A stretch of 7,363 bases of DNA from positions 1 to 7,363 of the forward strand of contig JAGGTZ010000010.1 of the NCBI GenBank assembly GCA_021158805.1, given 5' to 3'. Position numbers and translations under genes: made by a program. The stretch's first letter is position 1. Every line of letters begins with the position of its first letter. This stretch comes from Thermoproteota archaeon (lineage in GTDB: Archaea > Korarchaeota > Korarchaeia > Korarchaeales > Korarchaeaceae). Below the pieces are notes generated by a model, which saw only the letters and a program-made list of their open reading frames with translations, was not told the origin of the DNA and ran no database searches. Positions 1 through 6,698 of the stretch are shown in pieces.

Positions 1-253
1 GGCCCTATTCAAAGATTACACCAACTACCTTTCTCTATTATCCTCATAGAGATCTAAGAGCCTGGCCTTCTCTAAAAAAGTAATCTGCCATTTTCACTTT
101 ATATCGAATTCGTAAGATTTCAAGGTCGAAAGAGTCATCTCCTATCCACTTAATATCCAAGGTATCGGTACAGCATTAGCCAATCAATCCCTGCACAGCT
201 TCTTGAAATCTGAGTCCTTGAGAAAGCCTCAAGTGCTTATCTATAGAGGCCTT
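1..253 (-). pseudogene. Probable decayed protein gene, unidentified, downstream of mch
   Basis: There is no intact gene here, but the minus strand reads like broken coding sequence. In the frame that continues from mch there is a 43-codon open stretch (about 175 to 47) including DIKWIGDDSFDLEILRIRYK and then MADYFF. At a run of six T (minus strand, about 79-74) the reading improves by shifting frame to LEKARLLDLYEDNRER. Returning to the first frame then gives RKVVGVIFE, ending at a stop near position 5. Joined, these pieces make a coherent helix-then-strand peptide, but in-frame stops at 176-178 and 44-46 rule out an intact product. I do not recognise the family. The pattern (charged helix with Lys-Ala-x-Leu-x-x-Leu-Tyr, then a hydrophobic strand) loosely recalls archaeal PD-(D/E)XK nuclease-like proteins, which is only a guess. 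A short TTG-initiated 37-codon ORF (160-44) is formally possible but has no ribosome binding site. Confidence 0.35.
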
Positions 254-1207
254 CTACCTTCTCCGCCCTAAACCTATAGATATAGAAATTATGTCAGGAT
301 TTAATTTACCTGATTCTACGCATTCTCCGCTGGGGGAGCATGCTACATACCTTGCCGGGGCGAAGAATCCAGGATCAACTTGGTAGAGGAATTCCTGTCC
401 AATTTCCTTAACTTTTTCAGCAACTGAAACACCATAATCCTTGGATGAGCAGCTAGGAGCCTTTTCCATCAATTCCCTCAAGCGTTCATATTCCATATCC
501 ACGAATAAGAAGACTTCAGCACCGTAAAGTAGCATATCGTTCGTCCTTCCGAGCATGATCATGGGATCTGGATGAATAGGCGCTATAGGAGCCCTCCCAC
601 TTCCAGCAATTACATCTCTCGGATTCACTCCAAGTGTATGTAGCTTATGAACTCCTGTCTCTACAGATCTCGCACTTATCTGAACTGATCCAGCTAGGCT
701 ATTCGTAGCCGCCGCTATTACATAGAGATTCTCAGGTCTCACACCGCACTTATCCGCTATGTAGGAGATGACTTCCTCGTTGGGAAGTTCACTTGTCTCT
801 AGCGCTAGCACAGCCACATCAGAGCTTTCCTCATACCCCATCTCCTCGTAAAGTTTAGAAGGCTTTCGAGCTAAGGCCCTAGCTGGACCCGATCCCATGG
901 CAAAGTAATCACCGACTTTCACCTTCCAACCAGCGAATTGCGAAGCCATCAAGGCCTCCATTGGGTGATCTGTGTAGACTTCCACCTGAGGGAGATTCAA
1001 ATATCCGTAACTTCCATAGGAGATCGATACATTGGCAAGCCCCCCAAGAGTTATCTTAGCTAGATAAATCCCTGCTTCAAATCCCCCCTTGGCCTTAACC
1101 CCAGCATCGATAACTGTAGCTCCGTTTACCTTTCTTACCTCTATCCCTAGATCTTCTCGCTCAATCATTTCCTCTGCAATCCTTGCAGCCAACTCGTTCA
1201 TGCTCAA
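254..1207 (-). CDS. mch: Methenyl-H4MPT cyclohydrolase (Mch)
   Basis: A cytoplasmic enzyme that interconverts N5-formyl-H4MPT and N5,N10-methenyl-H4MPT, the step after Ftr. At 317 residues it has the usual family length and reads as Mch throughout: NGATVIDAG (28-36), the AMGSGPARAL motif (103-112), QISARSVETGVHKLH (176-190) with the conserved glutamate near 183 that in this family lies at the active site, SGRAPIAPIHPDP (203-215) and GRTNDMLLYG (220-229). No frameshift or missing block is visible. Two starts are possible: TTG at 1207 (MSMNEL...) and ATG at 1201 (MNEL...). A strong GGAGGTG at 1220-1214 lies 6 bases from the TTG and 12 from the ATG, so TTG is preferred. It is the last gene of the cluster, 3 bases after the fwdC stop, with its ribosome binding site inside the last codons of fwdC. 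Identity is very secure; only the start is uncertain. Confidence 0.96.
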   Translation of the reverse strand: MSMNELAARIAEEMIEREDLGIEVRKVNGATVIDAGVKAKGGFEAGIYLAKITLGGLANVSISYGSYGYLNLPQVEVYTDHPMEALMASQFAGWKVKVGDYFAMGSGPARALARKPSKLYEEMGYEESSDVAVLALETSELPNEEVISYIADKCGVRPENLYVIAAATNSLAGSVQISARSVETGVHKLHTLGVNPRDVIAGSGRAPIAPIHPDPMIMLGRTNDMLLYGAEVFLFVDMEYERLRELMEKAPSCSSKDYGVSVAEKVKEIGQEFLYQVDPGFFAPARYVACSPSGECVESGKLNPDIISISIGLGRRR

Positions 1208-1210
1208 GTG

Positions 1211-2056
1211 TTACACCTCCGCTACCAATAGATCCTTCAGTGAAGATATCTCCGGATTTGCGTCCCTTGCAATATATAGCCTAGCTTTACCATCCACTAC
1301 CGAATCTCCTCTGAAAAGTAAGAATTCTTTCTCAAGCTTGTATTCCTTCACCTTAGCTTTATTCACGACATCATCTATGTAAAAGCTGGGCAGCAATCCA
1401 TCAACTTTACCTCCTATCACAATCTTGCCTCCCTGAGCTCTCGCTCCAACAAATTTTCCTGCATTCCCTCCGATGAATATGGAACCTCCAACCATATGAG
1501 CGCCTATGAGGTGCGAAGCATTTCCCAGCACTATTATAGCCCCAGATTTCATTCCAGCTCCTATATTAGATCCAGCATCCCCTCTCACAAGAATCTTACC
1601 TTTCCTCATTCCATACCCTGGCTTATCTCCAACGAATGCTGCCCCTATGAAATCTCCTGCGGATCCCTTAACCTCTACATTGCCCCCTCTCATCCTAGCT
1701 CCAAGCCAGCTTCCAGCGTTCCCTTCAATGATGAGGTTTCCTCCTCTCATCCTGTAACCCGCTAAGCTTCCGACATCTCCCTCGACAATTAGGGTACCAG
1801 AGGTCATTCTATAGCCCAAATATCTGATCTTCTCCGCATCCTTAATCCTCAGCTCTATATCCTCAGGATTTAGGGAGGGGCTGCTCGGGCCTTCTATATC
1901 GAAGAGATCCCCTAACTTCCTTTTAACACCCCCTTCATAGGCGATGAATTCATATATCTCCTCAAGGGATTTGCCGGAGAACTTGTCAGGTCTGAGATAC
2001 CTGCATTCGACTGGTACTTGGAATTTCTCCTTTGGTCTCACGTAGTAAACTACCAT
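1211..2056 (-). CDS. fwdC: Formylmethanofuran dehydrogenase subunit C (FwdC)
   Basis: Structural subunit of the formylmethanofuran dehydrogenase complex; in known structures FwdC is a right-handed beta-helix related to the C-terminal domain of glutamate synthase, packed against FwdA and the FwdB/D part. This 281-residue protein shows it directly: about seven repeats of 19-20 residues between 80 and 220, each of the type x-M-x-x-G-x-(I/V)-x-(I/V)-x-G-(N/D)-(A/V)-G-x-x-(I/L/V)-G. Examples are YRMRGGNLIIEGNAGSWLG (101-119) and AHMVGGSIFIGGNAGKFVG (186-204). A non-repetitive N-terminal region (1-75) and C-terminal tail (220-281) flank the helix. No cofactor motif is expected or seen. The ATG directly abuts the fwdA stop (TAA-ATG, no gap), and GGTGGTGA lies about 5 bases upstream of the start. 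Length is near the family norm. Confidence 0.95.
   Translation of the reverse strand: MVVYYVRPKEKFQVPVECRYLRPDKFSGKSLEEIYEFIAYEGGVKRKLGDLFDIEGPSSPSLNPEDIELRIKDAEKIRYLGYRMTSGTLIVEGDVGSLAGYRMRGGNLIIEGNAGSWLGARMRGGNVEVKGSAGDFIGAAFVGDKPGYGMRKGKILVRGDAGSNIGAGMKSGAIIVLGNASHLIGAHMVGGSIFIGGNAGKFVGARAQGGKIVIGGKVDGLLPSFYIDDVVNKAKVKEYKLEKEFLLFRGDSVVDGKARLYIARDANPEISSLKDLLVAEV
1214..1220 (-). promoter_or_regulatory. Strong Shine-Dalgarno site for mch inside the fwdC end
   Basis: The minus strand reads GGAGGTG here, a full match to the core complementary to the archaeal 16S 3' end. It overlaps the last two codons of fwdC (GAG GTG) just before its TAA stop. The 6-base spacing to TTG (1207-1205) supports that start over the ATG two codons further in. 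Confidence 0.7.
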
Positions 2057-3748
2057 TTAGCTCACCACCCTCCCTTTCCTCAATTCATCCTCACCTATGA
2101 CGTAGTTCGAGAGAGAAATGGAATAGTACTTCGGGAACTTCTCCTTCAAACCTTTCTCCACTTCCCTAATTGAATCTTCAGGTACTTTGGGATCGGTATA
2201 GAAGGTCGTTCCATATAATTCCCTAACGATCTCTCCATCCTTCACAACGATCTCTCCATCCTTCAATGTATATTTAGCTCTTGAGAAAGCTTTAATTACC
2301 TCCTCATAATCGTGATGGACGTCTACCTTCTCAGGATTGAGGTCATATATGGCAATATCTGCTTGAGCTCCCTCCCCTAAATGCCCTTTAAACTTCATAC
2401 CCAGTAACCTGGCTGGGGAGGCTCTCATCATGATCATTATCTCCTCTAATGATAACTCCCTGCTTATAGAGGGAAGAGATGCTCTCCCTAGAGCTACCTG
2501 GTTTAGATCCTTCATAAAGTCCTCTCTCATCTTTTTACTCATGAGAAGAGCCATGATCTCCGGATACTTCGTGAAGGGACCGGCGTTAGGATGATCTGTT
2601 GTTATGTAAACCTTCCATGGATCCCTTACTAGCAAGGCAACCTCTAAACCAATGCACCACTGTACCGTGTTCACATAATTCCTCTTTCTGTAAACATAAG
2701 GTACTATGCCGGCTGAAGTTTCTGCCTCGATATCGGCGAAGCTCCACTTCCCCCTCTCTAAGTGATAGAGGACGAACTCGAATGGAGCATCGGCAGTCAT
2801 AGTTATCGTAGGTCCAAACACTAGCTGACCTAAGTCTACAGAAGAATCTGTTCTTTCTACTTCCTTAGCTATATCCTCTCCACCACTTCCTAAGGTTATC
2901 CAGCTATCTCCTTTATATCCAGTGAACTGGGTATGGGTGACATGCATAGCTGGCCTTTCCAATCCCTTAGAGTATTTGTTAGAGAGTTCGATGGTCTTCA
3001 GTGTGGTTTCATAGTTGCCTGGATATCCTAACCTATTGCAGTGGACGTGTATGGGATGAGGTAATTTAAGATGCTCGACTGCCTCTCCTAGGCCTAGGAG
3101 TATGTCCTTCGGAGAAATTCCATATTCTGGAAGCTCATAATCGATATCTATTCCCATTCCTTTCCCATGAAGCCAGGCCCAATCAGCTCCTGGATCAACT
3201 ATCTTTATCCCATATCCCTTGGTAGCACGTAGGAGCCACGCAACATAGGCTTCAATCAAGTCTCCTCTTCCATCAACTAGGTAGTCCAAGAGGAGCCAGT
3301 TCGAATCTGCTATTATATAGGTAAGCTTGTCTATTATCGGAATATCATTCATCTCCTCATGGGTGTGCCTAGCCTCCAACGGAGGGCTTGCTGCCTCAGC
3401 GACAGTCGTGTAACCCATGATAGCGTAGCCATATCCTATCTTGAATACGTTGGGGACACTCCTTCCAACCTGTGATCTTAAACCATTTGAGGCAGGCTTG
3501 CAGGTTCCTATATGATCCTCGGGCTTAATTAGGCGCCCAGTATTGACCTTTGGTCCAGCTATATGGGAATGAATATCTATTCCTCCCGGAGCTACTATCC
3601 CTCCTCCAGCATCTATCACCTTTGGATTTGGAGATAGCTCGCTTGGATTGACGATAATCCCATCTTTCACAGCTATTTCCATTAAGTCACCGAAAATTCC
3701 ATTAGCGGGATCATAAACATGCCCATTCTTTATTAGAAACTCGGTCAT
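2057..3748 (-). CDS. fwdA: Formylmethanofuran dehydrogenase subunit A (FwdA)
   Basis: The amidohydrolase-fold subunit that, in the structurally known enzyme, holds a binuclear metal centre and condenses formate, made from CO2 in FwdB, with methanofuran. At 563 residues it is close to full family length. Expected ligands are present: His60-x-His62 in DIHSHIAGPKVNTGR, Lys182 in GYGIKIVDPGADW (the position carboxylated in the family), the HVHCNRLGYPGNYETT block (234-249), MHVTHTQFTGY (268-278), and Asp385 in TTDHPNAGPFTKYP (383-396), a catalytic aspartate in the family. The N-terminal small beta domain (FLIKNGHVYDPANG) and its C-terminal partner (LGEGAQADIAIYDL, 457-470) are also complete. The ATG overlaps the fwdDB stop (ATGA), and a GGGGAGGG ribosome binding site at 3762-3755 lies 6 bases upstream, inside the fwdDB tail. 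A 21-base tandem repeat near the end encodes KDGEIVVKDGEIV. No disabling change is seen. Confidence 0.97.
   Translation of the reverse strand: MTEFLIKNGHVYDPANGIFGDLMEIAVKDGIIVNPSELSPNPKVIDAGGGIVAPGGIDIHSHIAGPKVNTGRLIKPEDHIGTCKPASNGLRSQVGRSVPNVFKIGYGYAIMGYTTVAEAASPPLEARHTHEEMNDIPIIDKLTYIIADSNWLLLDYLVDGRGDLIEAYVAWLLRATKGYGIKIVDPGADWAWLHGKGMGIDIDYELPEYGISPKDILLGLGEAVEHLKLPHPIHVHCNRLGYPGNYETTLKTIELSNKYSKGLERPAMHVTHTQFTGYKGDSWITLGSGGEDIAKEVERTDSSVDLGQLVFGPTITMTADAPFEFVLYHLERGKWSFADIEAETSAGIVPYVYRKRNYVNTVQWCIGLEVALLVRDPWKVYITTDHPNAGPFTKYPEIMALLMSKKMREDFMKDLNQVALGRASLPSISRELSLEEIMIMMRASPARLLGMKFKGHLGEGAQADIAIYDLNPEKVDVHHDYEEVIKAFSRAKYTLKDGEIVVKDGEIVRELYGTTFYTDPKVPEDSIREVEKGLKEKFPKYYSISLSNYVIGEDELRKGRVVS
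2225..2265 (-). repeat. Near-perfect 21-base tandem repeat inside fwdA
   Basis: Two copies, 2225-2245 and 2246-2265, match at all 20 comparable positions. On the coding strand they encode back-to-back KDGEIV-V / KDGEIV-R at residues about 496-509 of FwdA, in the C-terminal beta domain. The reading frame is kept. Related amidohydrolases often have a doubled KDG/NGE-type turn at this place, so the protein pattern may be normal; the near identity at DNA level is what stands out. Confidence 0.7.
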
Positions 3749-5511
3749 GAATATCCCTCCCCTCTTTTTCTCCCACCTTCATTTCTATACTCCTTCACCA
3801 TCTCAAGGAGCCTCCTCAAGATTTCGTCATCACAAAGAACTCCAGGAGGTGGAGGGAGTATGCTCTTTATTCTCAGGGGAACATCATCTAGACGGTAGGC
3901 CGTTCCACCGCATTCAACACCTACGATTCCTGATGGAATTATCACATCGGATATAGTAGCTGTAAGACTCCACTTAGGATCTATGGTTATGACCGGTATC
4001 TTAGAGAGATGCTCTACTGCTCTCTTCGGGAAATGAGCTACAGGGTCGCTAGATATGATTAAAGCAGCATCTACTTCCCCTCTCATTAGGAGATCTGGTG
4101 CTGTTGTAACTCCGGGTACCATTCTGGGATATCCCCTAGAGAAATCTATACCGAATGGATATCCTGTGGTCCAGAGGAAGACGTTATCACTCCCAGTTAC
4201 ATTATAATGGCCTCTCATCGGAATTAAGACGAACCTAGTCCATTCATTGAGGTCATGGGCTAGCTTTATCAGCTCTTCCACATTCCTGTGCTTTGCTCCA
4301 GTCATTGTGATTCCCATTCCCTCGAAAATTACCCCATACTTGGCAGACTTCATCTCATCGGCTAGACGGTAAATAGTCTCCGTTGGAACTCCAGCTACGC
4401 TTGGAAGCTCTATATCTAGATCTCGCACTGCCATCCTGAGAGCCGTTATCAGCTCGTAATCTTTCCCGGGCTCTACTCTAACTAGCTCGTCAGCTAATCT
4501 AGCTGCAGGAGTTTCTCTGACATCTATAACGACGACTTTGCGATTCTTTCTCCCCTTAATCCACTTCCCTCGAGAGAATATCCAGAGAGAGAAGTGATTC
4601 TGGTGGGAGGCTGATGGGTTAGATCCCCATATAACTATGTAGTCTGCCTTATGCCTTATAATACCAAGCGTGCTCCTCGCTGTGCCGACATCTTGTGCTC
4701 CCAACGCTGTTGGGCCATGGCACACAACAGAAGTGTTATCTATAACGCCTCTTAGTATTTCAGCCAGCTCAACTCCTACCCTAATGGCTTCATTTACTGT
4801 ACTAGACCATCCAAAGAGTAGAGGATACTTCGCAGAGCTTAGAATCCTCGCAGCCCTCCTCAAAGCTTCTTCAAGCGATACTTCTCTAAAGTGCCCACCT
4901 TCCCTAATTAACGGTCTAAGTATTCTATGCTTATGATAATTCCTAAGCTTAGACACGGAGTTAGCGCATCCTCCAATTACCTTCTTAATCTCATTGCCCA
5001 CCACCTCTAACTTGAGATGGTCGCAGAGTTCTCCACAGAATGGGCATACCATATATTCGTAAACCTTTTGAGATCCACCCCTCAGCTCTATATCCTCTAT
5101 CTCAGTTGGTATTATGGCATTATAATGAGCTAGTATTTCTATGAGGCTCGTAGGCTTACCCTCAGATGGCCTAACGTTGATGATTGTGTATTTGTAGTTT
5201 GGCATACCTAAACTCATAGTCTGAGGATCTACAATCATGTTGGCCCATGGGCCCATTGGAACATATGCATGACCCCTCTTAACTTCTTTACTTCTGAAAG
5301 CCCTTATCTTTATGGAGCCCTCCTTACTAATCACTTCCACTAGGGATCCATCGGTTATACCAAGAGCCTTCATGTCATCCTCGTTTAACTCTATTCTGGC
5401 TACAGCGTCTGCATAAGCTTCGCTGAGCTTACCCTCAGCCTCCATTGATATACCTTGTTTTATTGTCCTTCCTGTGTTCAGAAGGAGAGAAAGAGTTTGC
5501 TTGGCTATCAT
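3745..5511 (-). CDS. fwdB: FwdD-FwdB fusion: molybdopterin-binding and catalytic subunit of formylmethanofuran dehydrogenase
   Basis: Catalytic part of the complex: CO2 is reduced to formate at a tungsten or molybdenum bis-pterin centre, or the reverse. Residues 1 to about 115 are a FwdD domain (molydop-binding fold) with the signature LNTGRTIKQG (11-20), LNEDDMKALGITDGSLVEV (42-60) and PMGPWANMIVDPQTMSLGMP (85-104). After a linker, FwdB runs from about 150 to the end. Its [4Fe-4S] ligands are Cys156, Cys159, Cys163 (CPFCGELC) and Cys182. The metal-binding active-site cysteine is Cys264 in VCHGPTALGAQDVG, followed by WGSNPSASHQNHFS (295-308). Cysteine, not selenocysteine, is used. FwdD and FwdB are normally separate proteins. 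The start overlaps the ftr stop (ATGA) with AAGGA just upstream. The charged tail (EGGRKRGEGYS) is coded by the purine tract that also serves fwdA as ribosome binding site. No stop or shift interrupts the fusion, so it is a real reading frame. Confidence 0.95.
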   Translation of the reverse strand: MIAKQTLSLLLNTGRTIKQGISMEAEGKLSEAYADAVARIELNEDDMKALGITDGSLVEVISKEGSIKIRAFRSKEVKRGHAYVPMGPWANMIVDPQTMSLGMPNYKYTIINVRPSEGKPTSLIEILAHYNAIIPTEIEDIELRGGSQKVYEYMVCPFCGELCDHLKLEVVGNEIKKVIGGCANSVSKLRNYHKHRILRPLIREGGHFREVSLEEALRRAARILSSAKYPLLFGWSSTVNEAIRVGVELAEILRGVIDNTSVVCHGPTALGAQDVGTARSTLGIIRHKADYIVIWGSNPSASHQNHFSLWIFSRGKWIKGRKNRKVVVIDVRETPAARLADELVRVEPGKDYELITALRMAVRDLDIELPSVAGVPTETIYRLADEMKSAKYGVIFEGMGITMTGAKHRNVEELIKLAHDLNEWTRFVLIPMRGHYNVTGSDNVFLWTTGYPFGIDFSRGYPRMVPGVTTAPDLLMRGEVDAALIISSDPVAHFPKRAVEHLSKIPVITIDPKWSLTATISDVIIPSGIVGVECGGTAYRLDDVPLRIKSILPPPPGVLCDDEILRRLLEMVKEYRNEGGRKRGEGYS

Positions 5512-6431
5512 ATTTCCTTCAACCCCCTAGCCATTTCCACAGCGTCATGGAGGTCTATCTTATACTGTCCCAACTTTCCTCCATAGTTGCCGGCATCTAT
5601 CTTCACTACTCCAGGAACCTTGGTTGCACCTAGTATAGCAAAACCAACCGCTCTTTTAACATATTCAACTCTCAATCCATTTATCACTATCTCATAAACG
5701 CTCTTTACCTCCGGAGGTAGGGCTGTATCATCTACCTGATCTCTTAAGGTAGGACAGTACTTGTGGTTGGTTGTGGCACCGAGCTTTAGATATTTCAGGG
5801 ATCCTACCTTTGAACCGGATCTCACTATTCCTCCGGGAAATGGAAGTATGACATTCCTAGCGTTCCTTCTCACTTCCCTAACAGCACTCTCGGCTGCGTT
5901 CAAAGCGGCTTCCTGACTCTTAGCGAGTATTAGTATGTTCCCTCCGGCGACCCCTTTTAGAAGACCGAATGAGTTCTCTATGAGGAATTCGCCTTCCATT
6001 ACAGGTATTCTCCACATATCACGACCATATACCTCTTCCCGCTTCTCGAATCCATCTCCAAACTTAGAGAGGGCGGATCCTACTAAGAGCCTCCTTCTTA
6101 CCTTGGGAAGACCATCGAATACTGATGTAGTTGGGCATGTGAGAACCGCTTGACCTATTCTCATGATCGTGTGGAGCTTCAAAGAAGGAATATCTCTGTC
6201 ATATATATGAATTAGAGCCCCTACTCTGCCATCAGGAGTACTTTTGGGAGAAACAAGGCTTTCCAGCCCAGATTCCCCAGGACACATTATAACAGATGTA
6301 CCTAGACCTGTAGATACTCTGGCTGCTATGAGAGCCCATCTTGAATCTTTAGCAGTTATTAGAATACGAGTAGCATATAAGGAGAAGGCCTCACAGTAAG
6401 TATCTTCCACAGGAACCCCATTCACATTCAA
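5508..6431 (-). CDS. ftr: Formylmethanofuran:H4MPT formyltransferase (Ftr)
   Basis: A cytoplasmic enzyme that moves the formyl group from formyl-methanofuran to N5 of H4MPT. The 307 residues read as Ftr from end to end: NGVPVEDTYCEAF (4-16), GTSVIMCPGESG (44-55), TPDGRVG (65-71), CPTTSVFDGLP (99-109), KFGDGFEKREEVYGRDMWRI in the middle, PVMEGEFLIENSFG (143-156), GVAGGN (160-165), PFPGGIVRSGSKVGS (197-211), VYEIVINGL (245-253) and GNYGGKLGQYKIDLHD (281-296). A short extra tail of about ten residues follows the usual end. The start is TTG at 6431: it gives MNVNGV, the same spacing as other Ftr N-termini, and AGGTG at 6443-6439 lies 7 bases away; the next in-frame option is GTG at 6425. An in-frame stop lies about 11 codons upstream. 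It is the first gene of the operon, with fwdDB starting inside its stop codon. Confidence 0.96.
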   Translation of the reverse strand: MNVNGVPVEDTYCEAFSLYATRILITAKDSRWALIAARVSTGLGTSVIMCPGESGLESLVSPKSTPDGRVGALIHIYDRDIPSLKLHTIMRIGQAVLTCPTTSVFDGLPKVRRRLLVGSALSKFGDGFEKREEVYGRDMWRIPVMEGEFLIENSFGLLKGVAGGNILILAKSQEAALNAAESAVREVRRNARNVILPFPGGIVRSGSKVGSLKYLKLGATTNHKYCPTLRDQVDDTALPPEVKSVYEIVINGLRVEYVKRAVGFAILGATKVPGVVKIDAGNYGGKLGQYKIDLHDAVEMARGLKEI

Positions 6432-6698
6432 AGGGATACACCTAGCATCTTCCCGGTAGTTAGATTAATCTTTTTTTATTAGACTATCCTTTCCCTAGAA
6501 TGTATTTTCGTACTCTTAGGGCTGGCTTTTACGTATCTGGCAATTCCTCAAGTAGCATCGCTTGTTGTGGAGTATGAGTGGTCAGCTGGAAATTATAAAG
6601 GAAAGCGGTCTCAGAGGAAATACTCCCAGTTACCTCATATGTTAGAACCTAAATGCTAAGCTAGGAACGAAATAAGTTACATTCATTCGAAGGGCTCA
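6432..6698. other. Upstream non-coding region between ftr and the broken ATPase gene
   Basis: About 267 bases with no supported gene. The end next to ftr holds the probable promoter and the ftr ribosome binding site. The plus strand has an open frame of 58 codons (6483-6659) with no usable start or ribosome binding site, and the minus strand has one of 39 codons (6529-6648), likewise without a start signal; the two overlap, so at most one could be meaningful. Beyond the palindrome GATTAATC next to a T run (6463-6477) I see no repeat, hairpin or RNA gene. Confidence 0.5.
6471..6480 (-). promoter_or_regulatory. Possible TATA-type promoter of the ftr-fwd-mch operon
   Basis: The minus strand reads AATAAAAAAA here, an A/T-rich element about 45 bases upstream of the ftr TTG start. 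A TATA element at this place would put transcription start near 6450, leaving a leader of about 18-20 bases that contains the AGGTG ribosome binding site. The preceding sequence (GGATAGTCT) is only a weak match to a BRE. Position relative to the gene is the main argument; the motif itself is not strong. Confidence 0.3.

Noticed and set aside
74..81. Minus-strand run of six T downstream of mch as an operon terminator
   Set aside because: It lies about 170 bases after the mch stop, has no hairpin, and falls inside the decayed coding stretch where it is more likely the site of a frameshift.
1089..1382. Plus-strand open frames inside mch, fwdC, fwdA, fwdDB and ftr (for example 1089-1382, 1496-1765, 2599-2802, 4670-4936, 5935-6153)
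   Set aside because: They run antisense to well-identified genes, have low-complexity Ser/Pro/Leu-rich products and show no family features.
1496..1820. Repeated DNA in fwdC as a possible CRISPR or other repeat array
   Set aside because: The periodicity of about 57-60 bases is explained by the 19-20-residue beta-helix repeats of FwdC; the units are divergent and in frame.
6463..6478. GATTAATC palindrome followed by seven T on the plus strand as a terminator
   Set aside because: No plus-strand gene ends here, and the stem is only 4 base pairs with no loop. The same bases fit better as the A-rich promoter element for ftr on the minus strand.
6483..6659. Plus-strand 58-codon open frame with a hydrophobic stretch, upstream of ftr on the opposite strand
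   Set aside because: It has no ATG, GTG or TTG early enough to include the hydrophobic part, no ribosome binding site, and a minus-strand open frame competes over the same bases.
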